From CAYXTW01 sp964452645 (GTDB taxonomy: Bacteria > Zixibacteria > MSB-5A5 > GN15 > PGXB01): 64,000 nucleotides of DNA. This document shows positions 26,980 to 36,485 of the stretch, one piece after another (position 1 is the first letter of the stretch; every line of letters begins with the position of its first letter). The position numbers and the translations under genes were made by a program. A model generated the notes under the pieces. It searched no databases, had not been told where the DNA came from, and was given only the letters and a program-made list of their open reading frames with translations. The stretch spans positions 1 through 64,000 of the forward strand of contig CAYVMO010000009.1 in NCBI GenBank assembly GCA_964452645.1. The letters run 5' to 3'.

Positions 26980-28485
26980 TTATCGGCCGATCGGTCGGGT
27001 AAAAAACGACGGATCCATCGCTTTATCATATATTTTTATCTCATCCAGTCCGCCGTAATAATAATGCGGATCGAACAATACTTCCCGCCCGATTTGAAGA
27101 TCGCCGTCATTTGCTTCCGGGATCATTCTTCCGTCACCGGAAACCCATTTGCCGTCGACTATCTGGTCATCGATAAGCCAGTAAATCGACGACGGATTGC
27201 CGAAGGCGAACGATAAAACAATATGATGCCACTTATCATCTCTCAGGAATTTTTTGACCTGATATGCATTTAATGTATTCGAGCCGAACTCGAATGATAA
27301 CGTTTCCTCGGCGAGGAGATTACTCACAATGCATCTGATCTGATAATTTATCTGTCCATCCGAGCCCATCTTGCTGATAATTATGCCCTCGCCTTCAAGG
27401 ATGTTTATCTGAAGCCACATATCAATTGATATTTCCGTACTTATATCCAGAAGATCGGTATCCGGAACCTCGATATAAGCATTATTCCCGTTGAAAAACC
27501 GGGCGGTTCCGCTGTAGCCGCTGAAGATACTCGTCCCGTGCGCCAGACCGAACAAATTGTTTTGCGACTCGTCGTACATCGTATCGATAACGTCATAATT
27601 CATTGCCCAGTACGCAATAAGAAAAGAGTAAGGATCATAATATTCAATCGTGCAGTCCTCATAGTAAATGTTGGGCATAATTGAAGCATCAGCCGTGTTG
27701 CTCATGGCGGTGGCTTCGACGGTCAGAGATACCGTATCATACGTATTCCCGGTACTATAGTTGCTTGCATATATGAAAGCAAGCAGCGCGTATCCGCTGC
27801 TGTCGACAATCCCCAAAATGTTAGTATGCACGCTTTCATATATCGTGAATGCAAACTCATTCTGCTGGAGGGTATCCGGCGGCAGAGTGTCTAATTTTAT
27901 AAAGCTGTTAACGTTGATATTGGGTACGATGCTATCGATATAAAAATACGGATCGGTCGCGCTGCTGTACCGTAGTACGAAATCAACACTCTTCAGATCA
28001 CGAATATTGTAAACTCTGAGCTCAAGGACCACCTGCGAATTCTGATGGATCGATTTAAAACGCGGAGATAGCTTTATAAGCGGGACATACGGTTTAAGGG
28101 CGATATCCAGCTCCAATTCGACATTACGCGCCACATCCGCCCTTGCCGTCCCCACATAAATAAGTCTCCCCGTATCATCATAAGCCTTGATTTTAAACGT
28201 CCGGTTTTTCCCGGCCGGAACTTCTACCCGGGCAATCAGAAGATGGTTTTCTACGACCATCGTGTCTATTATCGGTTCATTGATATCGGGCCCGGTAATG
28301 GTCAGTAAAAAGAGAGTCAGGGCACTGGTCTCCATGCCCGATGTAAGTTTTGTACTGATTGTAACCCTGACGTCATCACCCGAATTCGTATTGATTATTT
28401 TCTCCGAACAGCCCGGAATCACAAATATGAACGCCGATATCAAAATTATCGCGATGCTTAATCTTCTATTTAGTATATCATACAT
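26980..28485 (-). CDS. Lipoprotein with cohesin-like and LamG domains
   Basis: The chosen start, ATG at 28485, has a GGGGGGAG site upstream; a TTG at 28503 is less likely. The signal peptide ends in lipobox V-I-P-G-C. A helical/beta connector is followed by a cohesin-like beta domain (nucleotides about 28080-27690: 'ELRVYNIRDLKSVDFVLRY' and 'GYALLAFIYAS'), and then a LamG/concanavalin-like domain (about 27620-27010: 'ISIDMWLQINILEGEGIII', 'DDKWHHIVLSF'). Cohesins bind dockerins, and two dockerin proteins are encoded in this window. It is last of a five-gene operon. LamG is clear; cohesin is a moderate call. Confidence 0.7.
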   Translation of the reverse strand: MYDILNRRLSIAIILISAFIFVIPGCSEKIINTNSGDDVRVTISTKLTSGMETSALTLFLLTITGPDINEPIIDTMVVENHLLIARVEVPAGKNRTFKIKAYDDTGRLIYVGTARADVARNVELELDIALKPYVPLIKLSPRFKSIHQNSQVVLELRVYNIRDLKSVDFVLRYSSATDPYFYIDSIVPNINVNSFIKLDTLPPDTLQQNEFAFTIYESVHTNILGIVDSSGYALLAFIYASNYSTGNTYDTVSLTVEATAMSNTADASIMPNIYYEDCTIEYYDPYSFLIAYWAMNYDVIDTMYDESQNNLFGLAHGTSIFSGYSGTARFFNGNNAYIEVPDTDLLDISTEISIDMWLQINILEGEGIIISKMGSDGQINYQIRCIVSNLLAEETLSFEFGSNTLNAYQVKKFLRDDKWHHIVLSFAFGNPSSIYWLIDDQIVDGKWVSGDGRMIPEANDGDLQIGREVLFDPHYYYGGLDEIKIYDKAMDPSFFTRPIGR

Positions 28486-28499
28486 TTCCTGCTCCCCCC

Positions 28500-29633
28500 T
28501 CAAAACGATGCCAGCAGTGAAACAATTATCTGTAATCCGCTCAAATCGAGACGACCGCCATCAGCCGTGCCCGTATAATATTTGATACCGAAGGCAGTAT
28601 TAAATGATCGACTTACGCGGCTGCCGATTTCTCCGCCAAAACCATAAATCGACCCGCTGCCCAGATAAGCCGGATCGATTTCCTCATTAGCCGCAATCTG
28701 TTTTGTCTCCACCAGCGGTGATACATACCATGTTTTCGTCAGGTAATAATCAAACCTCATTAAAACAAAGAACTCATTGCCGTACATCTTCAGTTGTTCA
28801 ACGATGTCGCCGACTTTTAAAGCGTATCTGGTATGCCGCCCTCTGAGAAGATAATCGGCGCTAATCCTGAAGGTGTACTTATCAAATGAATATGCCCCGC
28901 CGATATTAAATTCGACCTGCGGACTCTGTTTAAAAGCCTTAATACCGTTCTGCTTGTCGACTCCATATCCGGTATAGGCAATATTCGAAATCAATGATAT
29001 GTTATCTCCGTTTATTTCGCCGCTGACATTAATACCGTAGGAGTCACCCGGATCGTATTTGGCCTGCCCGTCGTACGGTTCGTATTTGCCGCTATATAAA
29101 TACATCAGGCCGGCGCCCAGTTTGGCCGGGCCGGCGACCGTCGCCCCGCCGATTAGAATATTAAATCCGAAACCGCCTCCCAGTCGCCTGACCGGGAAGT
29201 CCAGATAATTTTCGGATAGGACCTCGATTACCCGCCGTTCGTTAGAGTAGTCCAGCTTTTTCTTACCCGTCGGGAAATTCAATCCGACACTGGCCAGAAG
29301 TCGATCATCATAAAACGAATGATTGAACATCACGCGCAAATCATTAGTACCATTAAGACTTAAATTACTCCCGGTCGTATCATAATTGTTCGAGCATCCG
29401 GCCATCTGCAGCCGCGCCTCGAAATTATCCCGTATTGGCATAAAAACACTGACCGGTATCATCCATTGGTCAATAATGATATCAATGCTGTCGTTCGATA
29501 TTTCCCAACTGCTATAATGTAACTCCAGATTACCTGACGCGGGACTTCCGAAAATTATTTGACCGTGCAACGGCGCGGCTGATAAAATCAAAGCGATTAA
29601 TATCGCTATAAAACATTTTCTCCTAATTGGCAT
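28500..29633 (-). CDS. Predicted outer-membrane beta-barrel protein
   Basis: A signal peptide ending 'APLHGQ' is followed by about 355 residues of alternating beta strands with aromatic-rich ends and a final 'LQIIVSLLASF' strand ending in Phe, typical of outer-membrane barrels. It overlaps the end of the preceding CsgG-like gene and is followed closely by the LamG lipoprotein gene. Family and transported substrate are not recognised. Confidence 0.65.
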   Translation of the reverse strand: MPIRRKCFIAILIALILSAAPLHGQIIFGSPASGNLELHYSSWEISNDSIDIIIDQWMIPVSVFMPIRDNFEARLQMAGCSNNYDTTGSNLSLNGTNDLRVMFNHSFYDDRLLASVGLNFPTGKKKLDYSNERRVIEVLSENYLDFPVRRLGGGFGFNILIGGATVAGPAKLGAGLMYLYSGKYEPYDGQAKYDPGDSYGINVSGEINGDNISLISNIAYTGYGVDKQNGIKAFKQSPQVEFNIGGAYSFDKYTFRISADYLLRGRHTRYALKVGDIVEQLKMYGNEFFVLMRFDYYLTKTWYVSPLVETKQIAANEEIDPAYLGSGSIYGFGGEIGSRVSRSFNTAFGIKYYTGTADGGRLDLSGLQIIVSLLASF

Positions 29634-30948
29634 CGAGATCCCCCTTTATGATTATTACTCCGGTCCCGGGATCGATGACCGGCGGGACAACGGCCGTGTT
29701 GTCCGGTCGTTGGTAATGCTGCGGTTGATATAAGAAACCGGAGTTATTCAGCGTGGTCGTTTGCATTTGATCCAGGCCGCGATTATGCCGTATCTCATTT
29801 TCACTTTCATTCGTAACCGACGACTCAAATTGCCCGAATGATTCTCCGCCGGATGTTTCGCTGCCGCCCTCAATTGCGGAAGATAGCTTTTGGCTTTCCA
29901 TCGCCGCCTGATGAAAATTGCGATCCTCCGAAAGCGCGCTTTGAAATTCCTTTTGCGCCTCCTGATTCATCCCCTGACTCTGATATTTTAATCCCCGACT
30001 GAAAGCCATAAAGGCCAGAAATGATTCCGTCGGCACTTCGCGGATAGCGTCGCGTTCCTCACGGGTTAAATCAATACCGAGGCTGTCGATGATTTTAAAG
30101 ACAAAATCCTTTTGTATTCTGAAAAAGCTGGTCAGATCACCCTCGGACGGATCGGTTCTTTCCGTCGAACCGTCGACCGTATTAACAATGGCCCCATCCA
30201 GCCTGATATTATTTTCTCCGCCGCTTAGAACGGAACCGGTAATAATTCGACGGCTGCCCAGCAGCCGTCCCATGCGGGGGGCATAGGTCGGATCGGCGTA
30301 TTTCGATGATCCGAGCTTAAGCTCATTTATAATGACATCGATCTTGAGTCGATCGACGACGTTGAGCGATAAAATCTTGGATAGATCGATAGAGGTAAAC
30401 TCGGCCAGTCCCATTCCGATCGGGGCCAGATCCGGCGGCAATTGTGAGGCGTCAAAACTCACTATGGCAATCGTGTTTTCCGGGATCGTGTCCACGTCAA
30501 TACTCTTTTCATTCGTGATAGCCAGCTCGGCCTCATGTTTGATCTTTTTTGATACAAGTTGATCCAGATGCGACTTTATCATTTTTTCGGTTTTGCGGTT
30601 GGGCCGCATATTTAGCGAAGCGATATAGGCGTTCACGGCCCTGCCGTAATCCTCCTGCTTCTCATAAATCAATCCGATGTACAAATTAGCGCGGGCATCC
30701 GGTTTGATATTGCTGGCCTGCCTGAGGGCATCGTCGGCCTTTATCAAATCACCTTTTTCATAAAAGGCGATTCCCAGCTCACGCCAGGCCTCAGCGCTTT
30801 TCGGATTTGCTTTCAATTCCGCGTAAAACTCATCAATAGCATCATCATACCGACCTTCGTCAAGAAATTTCCGACCCTGGACATAAAGACTCTGTGAGCA
30901 CCCGATGACCAGAAATAAAAGCGATACGATTACTACGATTTTTTGCAT
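29623..30948 (-). CDS. TPR and CsgG-like lipoprotein
   Basis: The signal peptide has lipobox V-I-G-C (residue 17). Residues about 25-125 are TPR repeats ('AWRELGIAFYEKGDLIKADDAL'-type helices). Residues about 160-290 resemble the CsgG/FlgO-type domain: 'TIAIVSFDASQLPPDLAPIG', 'VVDRLKIDVIINELKL' and 'RLLGSRRIITGSV'. The C-terminal ~100 residues are Ser/Glu/Asn-rich and probably disordered. It lies 21 bases after the sister CsgG-like gene. Likely a periplasm-facing, outer-membrane lipoprotein of a surface-assembly or export system. Confidence 0.7.
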   Translation of the reverse strand: MQKIVVIVSLLFLVIGCSQSLYVQGRKFLDEGRYDDAIDEFYAELKANPKSAEAWRELGIAFYEKGDLIKADDALRQASNIKPDARANLYIGLIYEKQEDYGRAVNAYIASLNMRPNRKTEKMIKSHLDQLVSKKIKHEAELAITNEKSIDVDTIPENTIAIVSFDASQLPPDLAPIGMGLAEFTSIDLSKILSLNVVDRLKIDVIINELKLGSSKYADPTYAPRMGRLLGSRRIITGSVLSGGENNIRLDGAIVNTVDGSTERTDPSEGDLTSFFRIQKDFVFKIIDSLGIDLTREERDAIREVPTESFLAFMAFSRGLKYQSQGMNQEAQKEFQSALSEDRNFHQAAMESQKLSSAIEGGSETSGGESFGQFESSVTNESENEIRHNRGLDQMQTTTLNNSGFLYQPQHYQRPDNTAVVPPVIDPGTGVIIIKGDLDAN

Positions 30949-30969
30949 GCTATCCTCCAGGCCGGATGG

Positions 30970-32022
30970 TTAACCGACCAGAGGTCGGTAAATATCCATC
31001 TTCCTCTTCGCTTCGACAAAATTATTGTCCGCCTCATAAGCCAGCTTGAAGAATTCATACGCTTTCTTATAATCGTATTTATCCATATAGTCCAGACCCT
31101 TGGAGTACAGCGTCGCCGCATCCATCGACCCCGTGCCGCCTTCCTGCAATAAATTCTTGGTTTTTTCCGGAAGAATAATTTTAAGCTGATCGGCTATCTC
31201 TCCGACCAATTCCTTTTCCATTTTGCCATAATCGGGTTTACCCTCTTTATCCACCGATGCGATTATTTCCGATGTTTCCACATTGACAACCCGAACTATC
31301 ATTCTCGCCTGACGACTATCGAGCTGCGTAATACTTCCGAAAACCATCAGCTGGGCGCCGAGGATTTTTCCGACTCGTGCGGCCGTCGCTTCATCGACCT
31401 TCCCGGAATTCTGGAGTTCAAGCTCTTTTAGAATAAAATCGATTTTGTCCCGCTCGACGACTTTCAATGAACTGATTTTGGCGAAATCATGTTCAAAAAA
31501 GTCGGCCAGACCCTTACTTAAAAATCCCAACTGCTCCTGATATTTACCGACCGAGAAATTATCGAATTGCATGATGGCGATCGTCTTAATCTCTTTTTCC
31601 GTATCCTCCGGGCACACGAGAATATCCTTGGCTTTCGTGATTTTATACCATTGGTCGCGCAGTTCCGAAGGCCAGATATCCCGTGGTAGCGTTATCAGGC
31701 AGGGGCCGATCCCCGATATTCGGTTAAGATAATCAAAAGACTGTCTTCGATACTGCTCGCCTTTGGCATAGGTGATAATACTTAAGGCCTCATAGATAGC
31801 GATGCTGTCTTTGTCGGTCAGGTCGTTGCGATTAAGCAGATCTTTGGCGATTGAAATACCCTTGTCAAAGTCAAGATTGCTGTAGGCATCGAGGGCCTCG
31901 GCAAGTTTATCGACGACATTGGTTTTACTCTGGGCGAAAGACCATGTCGCCGACAGCGCCGACAGCAATACTACCAGCACACCAATGCCGAATAATTTTT
32001 TGCAATTTTTGTTTGTCCTCAT
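30970..32022 (-). CDS. CsgG-like periplasmic protein with TPR tail
   Basis: The ATG at 32022 has GGGGAG five bases upstream and begins a signal peptide (ending 'SFAQ'); the upstream in-frame start at 32073 lacks one. Residues about 150-285 resemble CsgG-type proteins: 'TIAIMQFDNFSVGKYQEQLG', 'VVERDKIDFILKELELQ' and 'GKILGAQLMVFGSIT'. A short TPR pair ends the protein ('ATLYSKGLDYMDKYDYKKAYEFF'). It lacks a lipobox, unlike its paralog downstream. Together the two may form a heteromeric complex. Confidence 0.7.
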   Translation of the reverse strand: MRTNKNCKKLFGIGVLVVLLSALSATWSFAQSKTNVVDKLAEALDAYSNLDFDKGISIAKDLLNRNDLTDKDSIAIYEALSIITYAKGEQYRRQSFDYLNRISGIGPCLITLPRDIWPSELRDQWYKITKAKDILVCPEDTEKEIKTIAIMQFDNFSVGKYQEQLGFLSKGLADFFEHDFAKISSLKVVERDKIDFILKELELQNSGKVDEATAARVGKILGAQLMVFGSITQLDSRQARMIVRVVNVETSEIIASVDKEGKPDYGKMEKELVGEIADQLKIILPEKTKNLLQEGGTGSMDAATLYSKGLDYMDKYDYKKAYEFFKLAYEADNNFVEAKRKMDIYRPLVG

Positions 32023-32081
32023 TTTCACTCCCCTGTTAAATATTTCCGCCTGCGTTGCTTCCAATATATACATAAATTAAA

Positions 32082-33623
32082 TTATTGTCTGGCATTAAAA
32101 TTGACTTTAACGGTATCATTTTTGGTTATTTCTACCGGGTAGGTCTTCTGCATCGCCTCGCCCTCCACGTCTACTTCAATTCTTACAACATGCCTGCCCT
32201 CCGGCAATTCAAAAGTATATGGTGTTTTCTCTTCGCGCAATTTATCGTCAATATATATATCACCGCCCCGTGGTTGGGAACCGACTATTATTATCCCCGG
32301 TTCCTTTGTCGGTGGTGTTATTACGTGCGTATCGACCGGCATATGAAAAACATATTTACGATTCACAACCTGGTCAGCCGCCAGAGCCAGTGTGTCGGTA
32401 ATCACTTTTTCCACTGTTTTATCGTTTTGTACGCGGACAATAATTAAGCCGGTGTCCAGAATTTCTGAATAGCTGCCGGTCTGATTCATGACAAGATTGT
32501 TGTTGATAAAAACGTCTCCGGGGGGCGTGATATTCAAATTTATTGTACCTTTTGTCGGCGGCACGGGCGTACTTATCGTATCATTGGTAAGCGCCGCGAA
32601 TTCGGTCGTATCCCGCGTATTCACAACAGCCTTTAGAGAATCTGAGGTTCCCCCGATGTTTTTCTTTTCATTCGACGGCAGGAATTTAATAATTAATATG
32701 GCAGCGATAATTAACGCACCCAGAACGCCGAGCAGAGGGATGATTCTTGAGCGTTTTCTTTCTTCTTTTGCTGTTTTAATAGAAACCGTCTTCTGTGTTT
32801 CCTTTCTGCCCTGCTCTGTCATAAAGGGAAGAATCGCCTTTTTCATATCCAGTGCCGTCTGAAATCTCTGACCAGGTTCCTTTTCCAGCGATTTTAAAAT
32901 TATCGTTTCGAGTTCCTTCGGAATTTCGCTGTTAATGGCGGATGGTTTGATTGGCTTGGAGAACATTTTAGCATCTCTGATGGCAAATTCATTTTGCCCC
33001 TTAAAGGGAAGCTCTCCGGTTATTAATCGATACAATGTCACTCCGGCGGCGTAAATATCGGCCAGCGCATAATTAATATCGGCGGTCGGCGAAAATTGTT
33101 CGGGCGCCATAAATGCGGGCGTTCCGCAGGCCATGCCGGCGACGGTCAGATTGGGGTCACTTTTTCCCTTGGCAATTCCGAAATCGATAATCTTAACATT
33201 GCCAGTTTTGTCGATCATGACATTGCTCGGCTTGATATCGCGATGAAATATGTCTTTCCGGTGCGCCGTATCGAGAATATCGAGCACCTCCGAGATTATT
33301 CTGACCGCTTCGCCCACCGGAATTTTTCGACCCTCCTTTATCATATCGTCCAGAGTGACACCGTCGATATATTCCATGGCAATTACGAAATCATCACCGT
33401 GATTGAAAAAGTGCTTGATACGGCAGATATTGGGATGACCATCCAGAAGCGCCAGCTTGTCCGCCTCCTGCCGGAAACGTTCCACTAGACTTGGGTTAGT
33501 TAAAATTTTCAGAACGACTTTCAAATTGGGGACATCTTCATGGACCGCAAGATAGACACGCGCCATTCCGCCGGCGCCGATTTTTTTCAGAATTTTATAA
33601 TTGCCAATATGTTGTTCTTCCAT
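32082..33623 (-). CDS. Membrane Ser/Thr protein kinase with PEGA-like domains
   Basis: Residues about 8-265 are a Hanks-type kinase: 'IGAGGMARVYLA' loop, VxLK lysine, H127-R-D-I-K-P-S-N catalytic loop, 'IDFGIAK' and 'GTPAFMAPEQ'. One membrane helix (about 294-313) separates it from a periplasmic part with two PEGA-like segments ('TINLNITPPGDVFINNN' and 'IIIVGSQPRGGDIYIDD'). This is the layout of envelope-sensing kinases. It heads the operon 33623-26980. T6SS clusters can carry such kinases (PpkA) to control firing, and this operon converges on the T6SS, but a link is not proved. Confidence 0.88.
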   Translation of the reverse strand: MEEQHIGNYKILKKIGAGGMARVYLAVHEDVPNLKVVLKILTNPSLVERFRQEADKLALLDGHPNICRIKHFFNHGDDFVIAMEYIDGVTLDDMIKEGRKIPVGEAVRIISEVLDILDTAHRKDIFHRDIKPSNVMIDKTGNVKIIDFGIAKGKSDPNLTVAGMACGTPAFMAPEQFSPTADINYALADIYAAGVTLYRLITGELPFKGQNEFAIRDAKMFSKPIKPSAINSEIPKELETIILKSLEKEPGQRFQTALDMKKAILPFMTEQGRKETQKTVSIKTAKEERKRSRIIPLLGVLGALIIAAILIIKFLPSNEKKNIGGTSDSLKAVVNTRDTTEFAALTNDTISTPVPPTKGTINLNITPPGDVFINNNLVMNQTGSYSEILDTGLIIVRVQNDKTVEKVITDTLALAADQVVNRKYVFHMPVDTHVITPPTKEPGIIIVGSQPRGGDIYIDDKLREEKTPYTFELPEGRHVVRIEVDVEGEAMQKTYPVEITKNDTVKVNFNARQ

Positions 33624-33631
33624 CTCAGAAA

Positions 33632-33660
33632 ATTATACACGTTTGGAATTATCCGGGCAA
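33632..33660 (-). promoter_or_regulatory. Promoter of the kinase operon, possibly leaderless
   Basis: On the minus strand TTGCCC (33660-33655) and TATAAT (33637-33632) are exactly 17 bases apart. Only eight bases separate TATAAT from the ATG at 33623, so transcription should begin at or next to the start codon, and no ribosome binding site is visible. Confidence 0.6.
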
Positions 33661-33717
33661 TAAAAAAACATCGGCTTATAAGGAATCAACATAAATTACG
33701 GATGTCAGTATTAAACA

Positions 33718-33743
33718 GAAAGGTCGGCAATTACCGACCTTTC
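33718..33743. repeat. Perfect inverted repeat, hairpin
   Basis: GAAAGGTCGG and CCGACCTTTC flank a six-base CAATTA loop. There is no clear T-run, so it is not a standard terminator. The same AAGGTCGG/CCGACCTT stem recurs as a terminator at 57217-57244. It lies in the 372-base gap between the kinase gene and tRNA-Arg; apart from this and the element at 33919-33983 I see no gene in that gap. Confidence 0.6.
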
Positions 33744-33918
33744 AACCGGTGGGGAGCCCGGAGAAATTCAATTTCCATAGGTTTGACGTCCCTCTTTCCA
33801 GAGCGTTCAAAATATTTTTTAATTGCCGACTATATTTATCAAAGCGGTTTTCATTCCCACTTTTTTGTTGCCATCGGCATTGGTTGGCCGTATCTTTTAG
33901 ACAAGTTAGTAAGTGTAG

Positions 33919-33983
33919 GTCAGGATCCCTGCCTGAGACACCGAGCGTAGCGAGATGTCGAAGGGCCCGGAGGGCGATCCTGA
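33919..33983. repeat. Imperfect palindromic element next to tRNA-Arg
   Basis: GTCAGGATC (33919-33927) and GATCCTGAC (33975-33983) enclose a GC-rich core with nested arms (GACA...TGTC around 33940-33962). The structure resembles a REP-type interspersed element; whether it repeats elsewhere in the genome cannot be seen here. Confidence 0.45.
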
Positions 33984-33995
33984 CAAAAAGCTTAT

Positions 33996-34069
33996 GCCCC
34001 CGTAGCTCATTAGGATAGAGCATCTGCCTTCTAAGCAGAGGGTAGCAGGTTCGAATCCTGCCGGGGGTA
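33996..34069 (+). tRNA. tRNA-Arg (anticodon UCU)
   Basis: A 74-base cloverleaf: acceptor GCCCCCG pairs with CGGGGGT (one G-U at the end), D-arm GCTC...GAGC, anticodon arm TCTGC-CTTCTAA-GCAGA with anticodon TCT, T-arm GCAGG-TTCGAAT-CCTGC, discriminator A. CCA is not encoded. It would read AGA. Its last bases are repeated at 36833-36844. Confidence 0.93.
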
Positions 34070-34270
34070 TAAACTTATGAAACTCGTTGAATTATAATAT
34101 TTTATGATACACAAGAGACATGCAATTATTATCCTTTAGCGTAAACCTCATGGTTTTGCCGTTATAGATTTCGATCATTTTCTGCGTCTTTTTTCTATAT
34201 CGTCTTTCTAATCTGAACTGCTCCCTGTAGGAGAGCCGACCGCCCCTTATCAATGACGAGATGGAGCTTT

Positions 34271-36376
34271 TTATTTTAGTAACAACATTTTCTTCGACTT
34301 AACAAAATCGCCGGTCTTGATTTGATAAAAATATACACCGCCTGCAACCGGATTATTATTGGCATCGGTACCATTCCAATGGGCGGTATGTGTCCCGACC
34401 GGCACAGCCTGATCTAATATATTCCTGACCTTCCGACCGAGAATATCAAAAACGGTTATGGTCACATCCGCTCGGGCATTTAGCGTATACTCAATCGTCG
34501 TCGAAGGATTAAAAGGATTAGGGTAGTTCTGGTATAATGTGAATTTTTCCGGACGGACGTCATTATTGTCATCGCCGACATCGGTTGGGCTGGCCGACAC
34601 GTAAAAGGCAAACGGTTCGGTAAAATCGGTGATCCCGCCATCGTCAGCCGTTATCCGCCAATAATATACCCGGTCCTTTTCCAATGCACCCGATGGTGTA
34701 AAATTGGTTTCATTTACCGATACATCGATATTGGGCGAGCCGAACGAATAGTCATCATCAAGTTGAAACAAATAATCTTCAGTGGCGGGTATTTCACCGA
34801 TCAAACCGGACCAGTCAAAGGTTGGTCGGATGGTTTCCACCGTCTGCCCTGAGAAGGGTGAAACGGAATGCATCGCTTCATAGGAAAACACGAATATTAT
34901 ACTGTCGGAAGTGTTCTTGCCGCCTATATCTGCGGATAAGTCGGGGACTGGATAATCTTTGAACAGCACGAACGTCTCGCCCCCGATTTGAATATCGGCG
35001 GAAAAATCAGCCTGATCATCTACGCCCGGTTTGGGCCTAAATATTATTTCATACTTTCCGTATTGAAGGTTATAATCTACTGTTTTAACATCCAGTTCAT
35101 TATCATTATTAATATCCAACCGATCATAATCGGAACCGGCCACGGTTCGATAGTCTTTTGAAATCTCAAATCCATTAGGATTCAGAACGGCGAGATCGAC
35201 GTTGGAATAGCCGGCGGTGGTCATGACGTCAGTCAGGACAGGCTGGCCGGCCAGATCATTTACAAGAATGTTGATACTGTCATAAGTAATTTCAAGGCCT
35301 ATATCAGGAAAGGCCCCGCTGACAAAATCCGGATTACCGTCCCGATCAATATCGGCGGTAGCCATCCCATGGGTAATAAATGTCGTTTCAAACGAAACCG
35401 GCGTGCCGGTCGAGAAATTTCCCGACCCGTCATTATACAACGGTATCAGGTCGGCGTGGGTCGCATCGGATACGGCCAAATCCAGGAAATTGTCGCGATT
35501 GATGTCGGTAATTGTCAGACTGTAAGATGTTCCCAGGATCCTTATCGTATCAATGGCTGCAATACCTCCCGATCCGTCGCCGTAGCCAATAGTAACCATG
35601 CTGTTGGTGGTGGGGCCGATATGCGGCGTAACAAAGGCGAAATCGGTATTGCCGTCATGGTCAAAATCGGCCAGAGGAGTATTTCCCGATTTTTGGAGGG
35701 TTGCTAATCCGAGATCATATTGGTCGGTTTCGGTGAAATTGGAGGAGCCGTCATTAATATAGAAACGTAATAAACCGTTGACGCTTATTGTAATGACGTC
35801 GTCGATGTTATCCCGGTTCAGATCTGCGGTGTGGACCGTTTGAAAATTACTCGGGAAAGACCCGCTCTTGGGAAACTGACCGGTGCCGTCGCCATAGAAA
35901 ATATGATTGGGGGCAATTATAAGGTCGGCATAGCTGTCGTCGTTGAAATATCCCACGGTGACCCCTCCGAGACTGGTATAGGTCAATGGTAAGACCGTCG
36001 TATTGTAACTGCGGCCACCCTGATTGATGAATACGTGTGCGGCATTATCATAAGCAACAATAATATCGAGCAAGGTGTCATTGTTTATGAATCCGGTCGT
36101 TATAATGCCTGATATCGAATTATCGAGCGTATCCGGCGCTTCGAATTCCAATCTGGGTAAACCGTAACATATACAGGTCCCGCCGAGATAAAACAGGCCG
36201 GTGTAGATGATATCGGTAAATCCATCGTGATCGAAATCATCGGCCAAAATACACTCGACGTCGGCCGGATGGGATTTGATAAGATCAAATCCGGGTTCCT
36301 GGGCGGAAGCCGATGAATAACCGGCAAGCAGCAGTCCGGCCATGACAAGAGTTAAACCGGTTAGCTTTGTACTCAT
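34271..36376 (-). CDS. Secreted VCBS/FG-GAP repeat protein with C-terminal sorting domain
   Basis: The ATG at 36376 has GGAGG upstream and begins a signal peptide ending 'ASAQ'. The first ~370 residues hold FG-GAP/VCBS repeats with Asp-rich calcium-binding loops ('DFDHDGNTDFAF', 'DINRDNFLDLAV', 'DIDRDGNPDFVS'), forming a beta-propeller. A fibronectin-like segment near 540-600 follows. The C-terminus contains 'YPNPFNPSTTIEYTL' and 'GGVYFYQIKTGDF', the FlgD-like/T9SS type A-like sorting domain of FCB-group secreted proteins. It is likely exported to the surface; ligand unknown. Confidence 0.85.
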   Translation of the reverse strand: MSTKLTGLTLVMAGLLLAGYSSASAQEPGFDLIKSHPADVECILADDFDHDGFTDIIYTGLFYLGGTCICYGLPRLEFEAPDTLDNSISGIITTGFINNDTLLDIIVAYDNAAHVFINQGGRSYNTTVLPLTYTSLGGVTVGYFNDDSYADLIIAPNHIFYGDGTGQFPKSGSFPSNFQTVHTADLNRDNIDDVITISVNGLLRFYINDGSSNFTETDQYDLGLATLQKSGNTPLADFDHDGNTDFAFVTPHIGPTTNSMVTIGYGDGSGGIAAIDTIRILGTSYSLTITDINRDNFLDLAVSDATHADLIPLYNDGSGNFSTGTPVSFETTFITHGMATADIDRDGNPDFVSGAFPDIGLEITYDSINILVNDLAGQPVLTDVMTTAGYSNVDLAVLNPNGFEISKDYRTVAGSDYDRLDINNDNELDVKTVDYNLQYGKYEIIFRPKPGVDDQADFSADIQIGGETFVLFKDYPVPDLSADIGGKNTSDSIIFVFSYEAMHSVSPFSGQTVETIRPTFDWSGLIGEIPATEDYLFQLDDDYSFGSPNIDVSVNETNFTPSGALEKDRVYYWRITADDGGITDFTEPFAFYVSASPTDVGDDNNDVRPEKFTLYQNYPNPFNPSTTIEYTLNARADVTITVFDILGRKVRNILDQAVPVGTHTAHWNGTDANNNPVAGGVYFYQIKTGDFVKSKKMLLLK

Positions 36377-36485
36377 AGTGTCCTCCATTTTGGATTGTTT
36401 TATTGTTTTCCTCTTTAACATATTTGGGACGAATTTCTTGTCTATACTGTTTAATGTTTGTATAAAAAAATATTTCTACCTTGGT

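Noticed and set aside
33742..34023. Open frames around the tRNA and REP-like element
   Set aside because: They overlap the tRNA gene and palindrome and show no coding signature.
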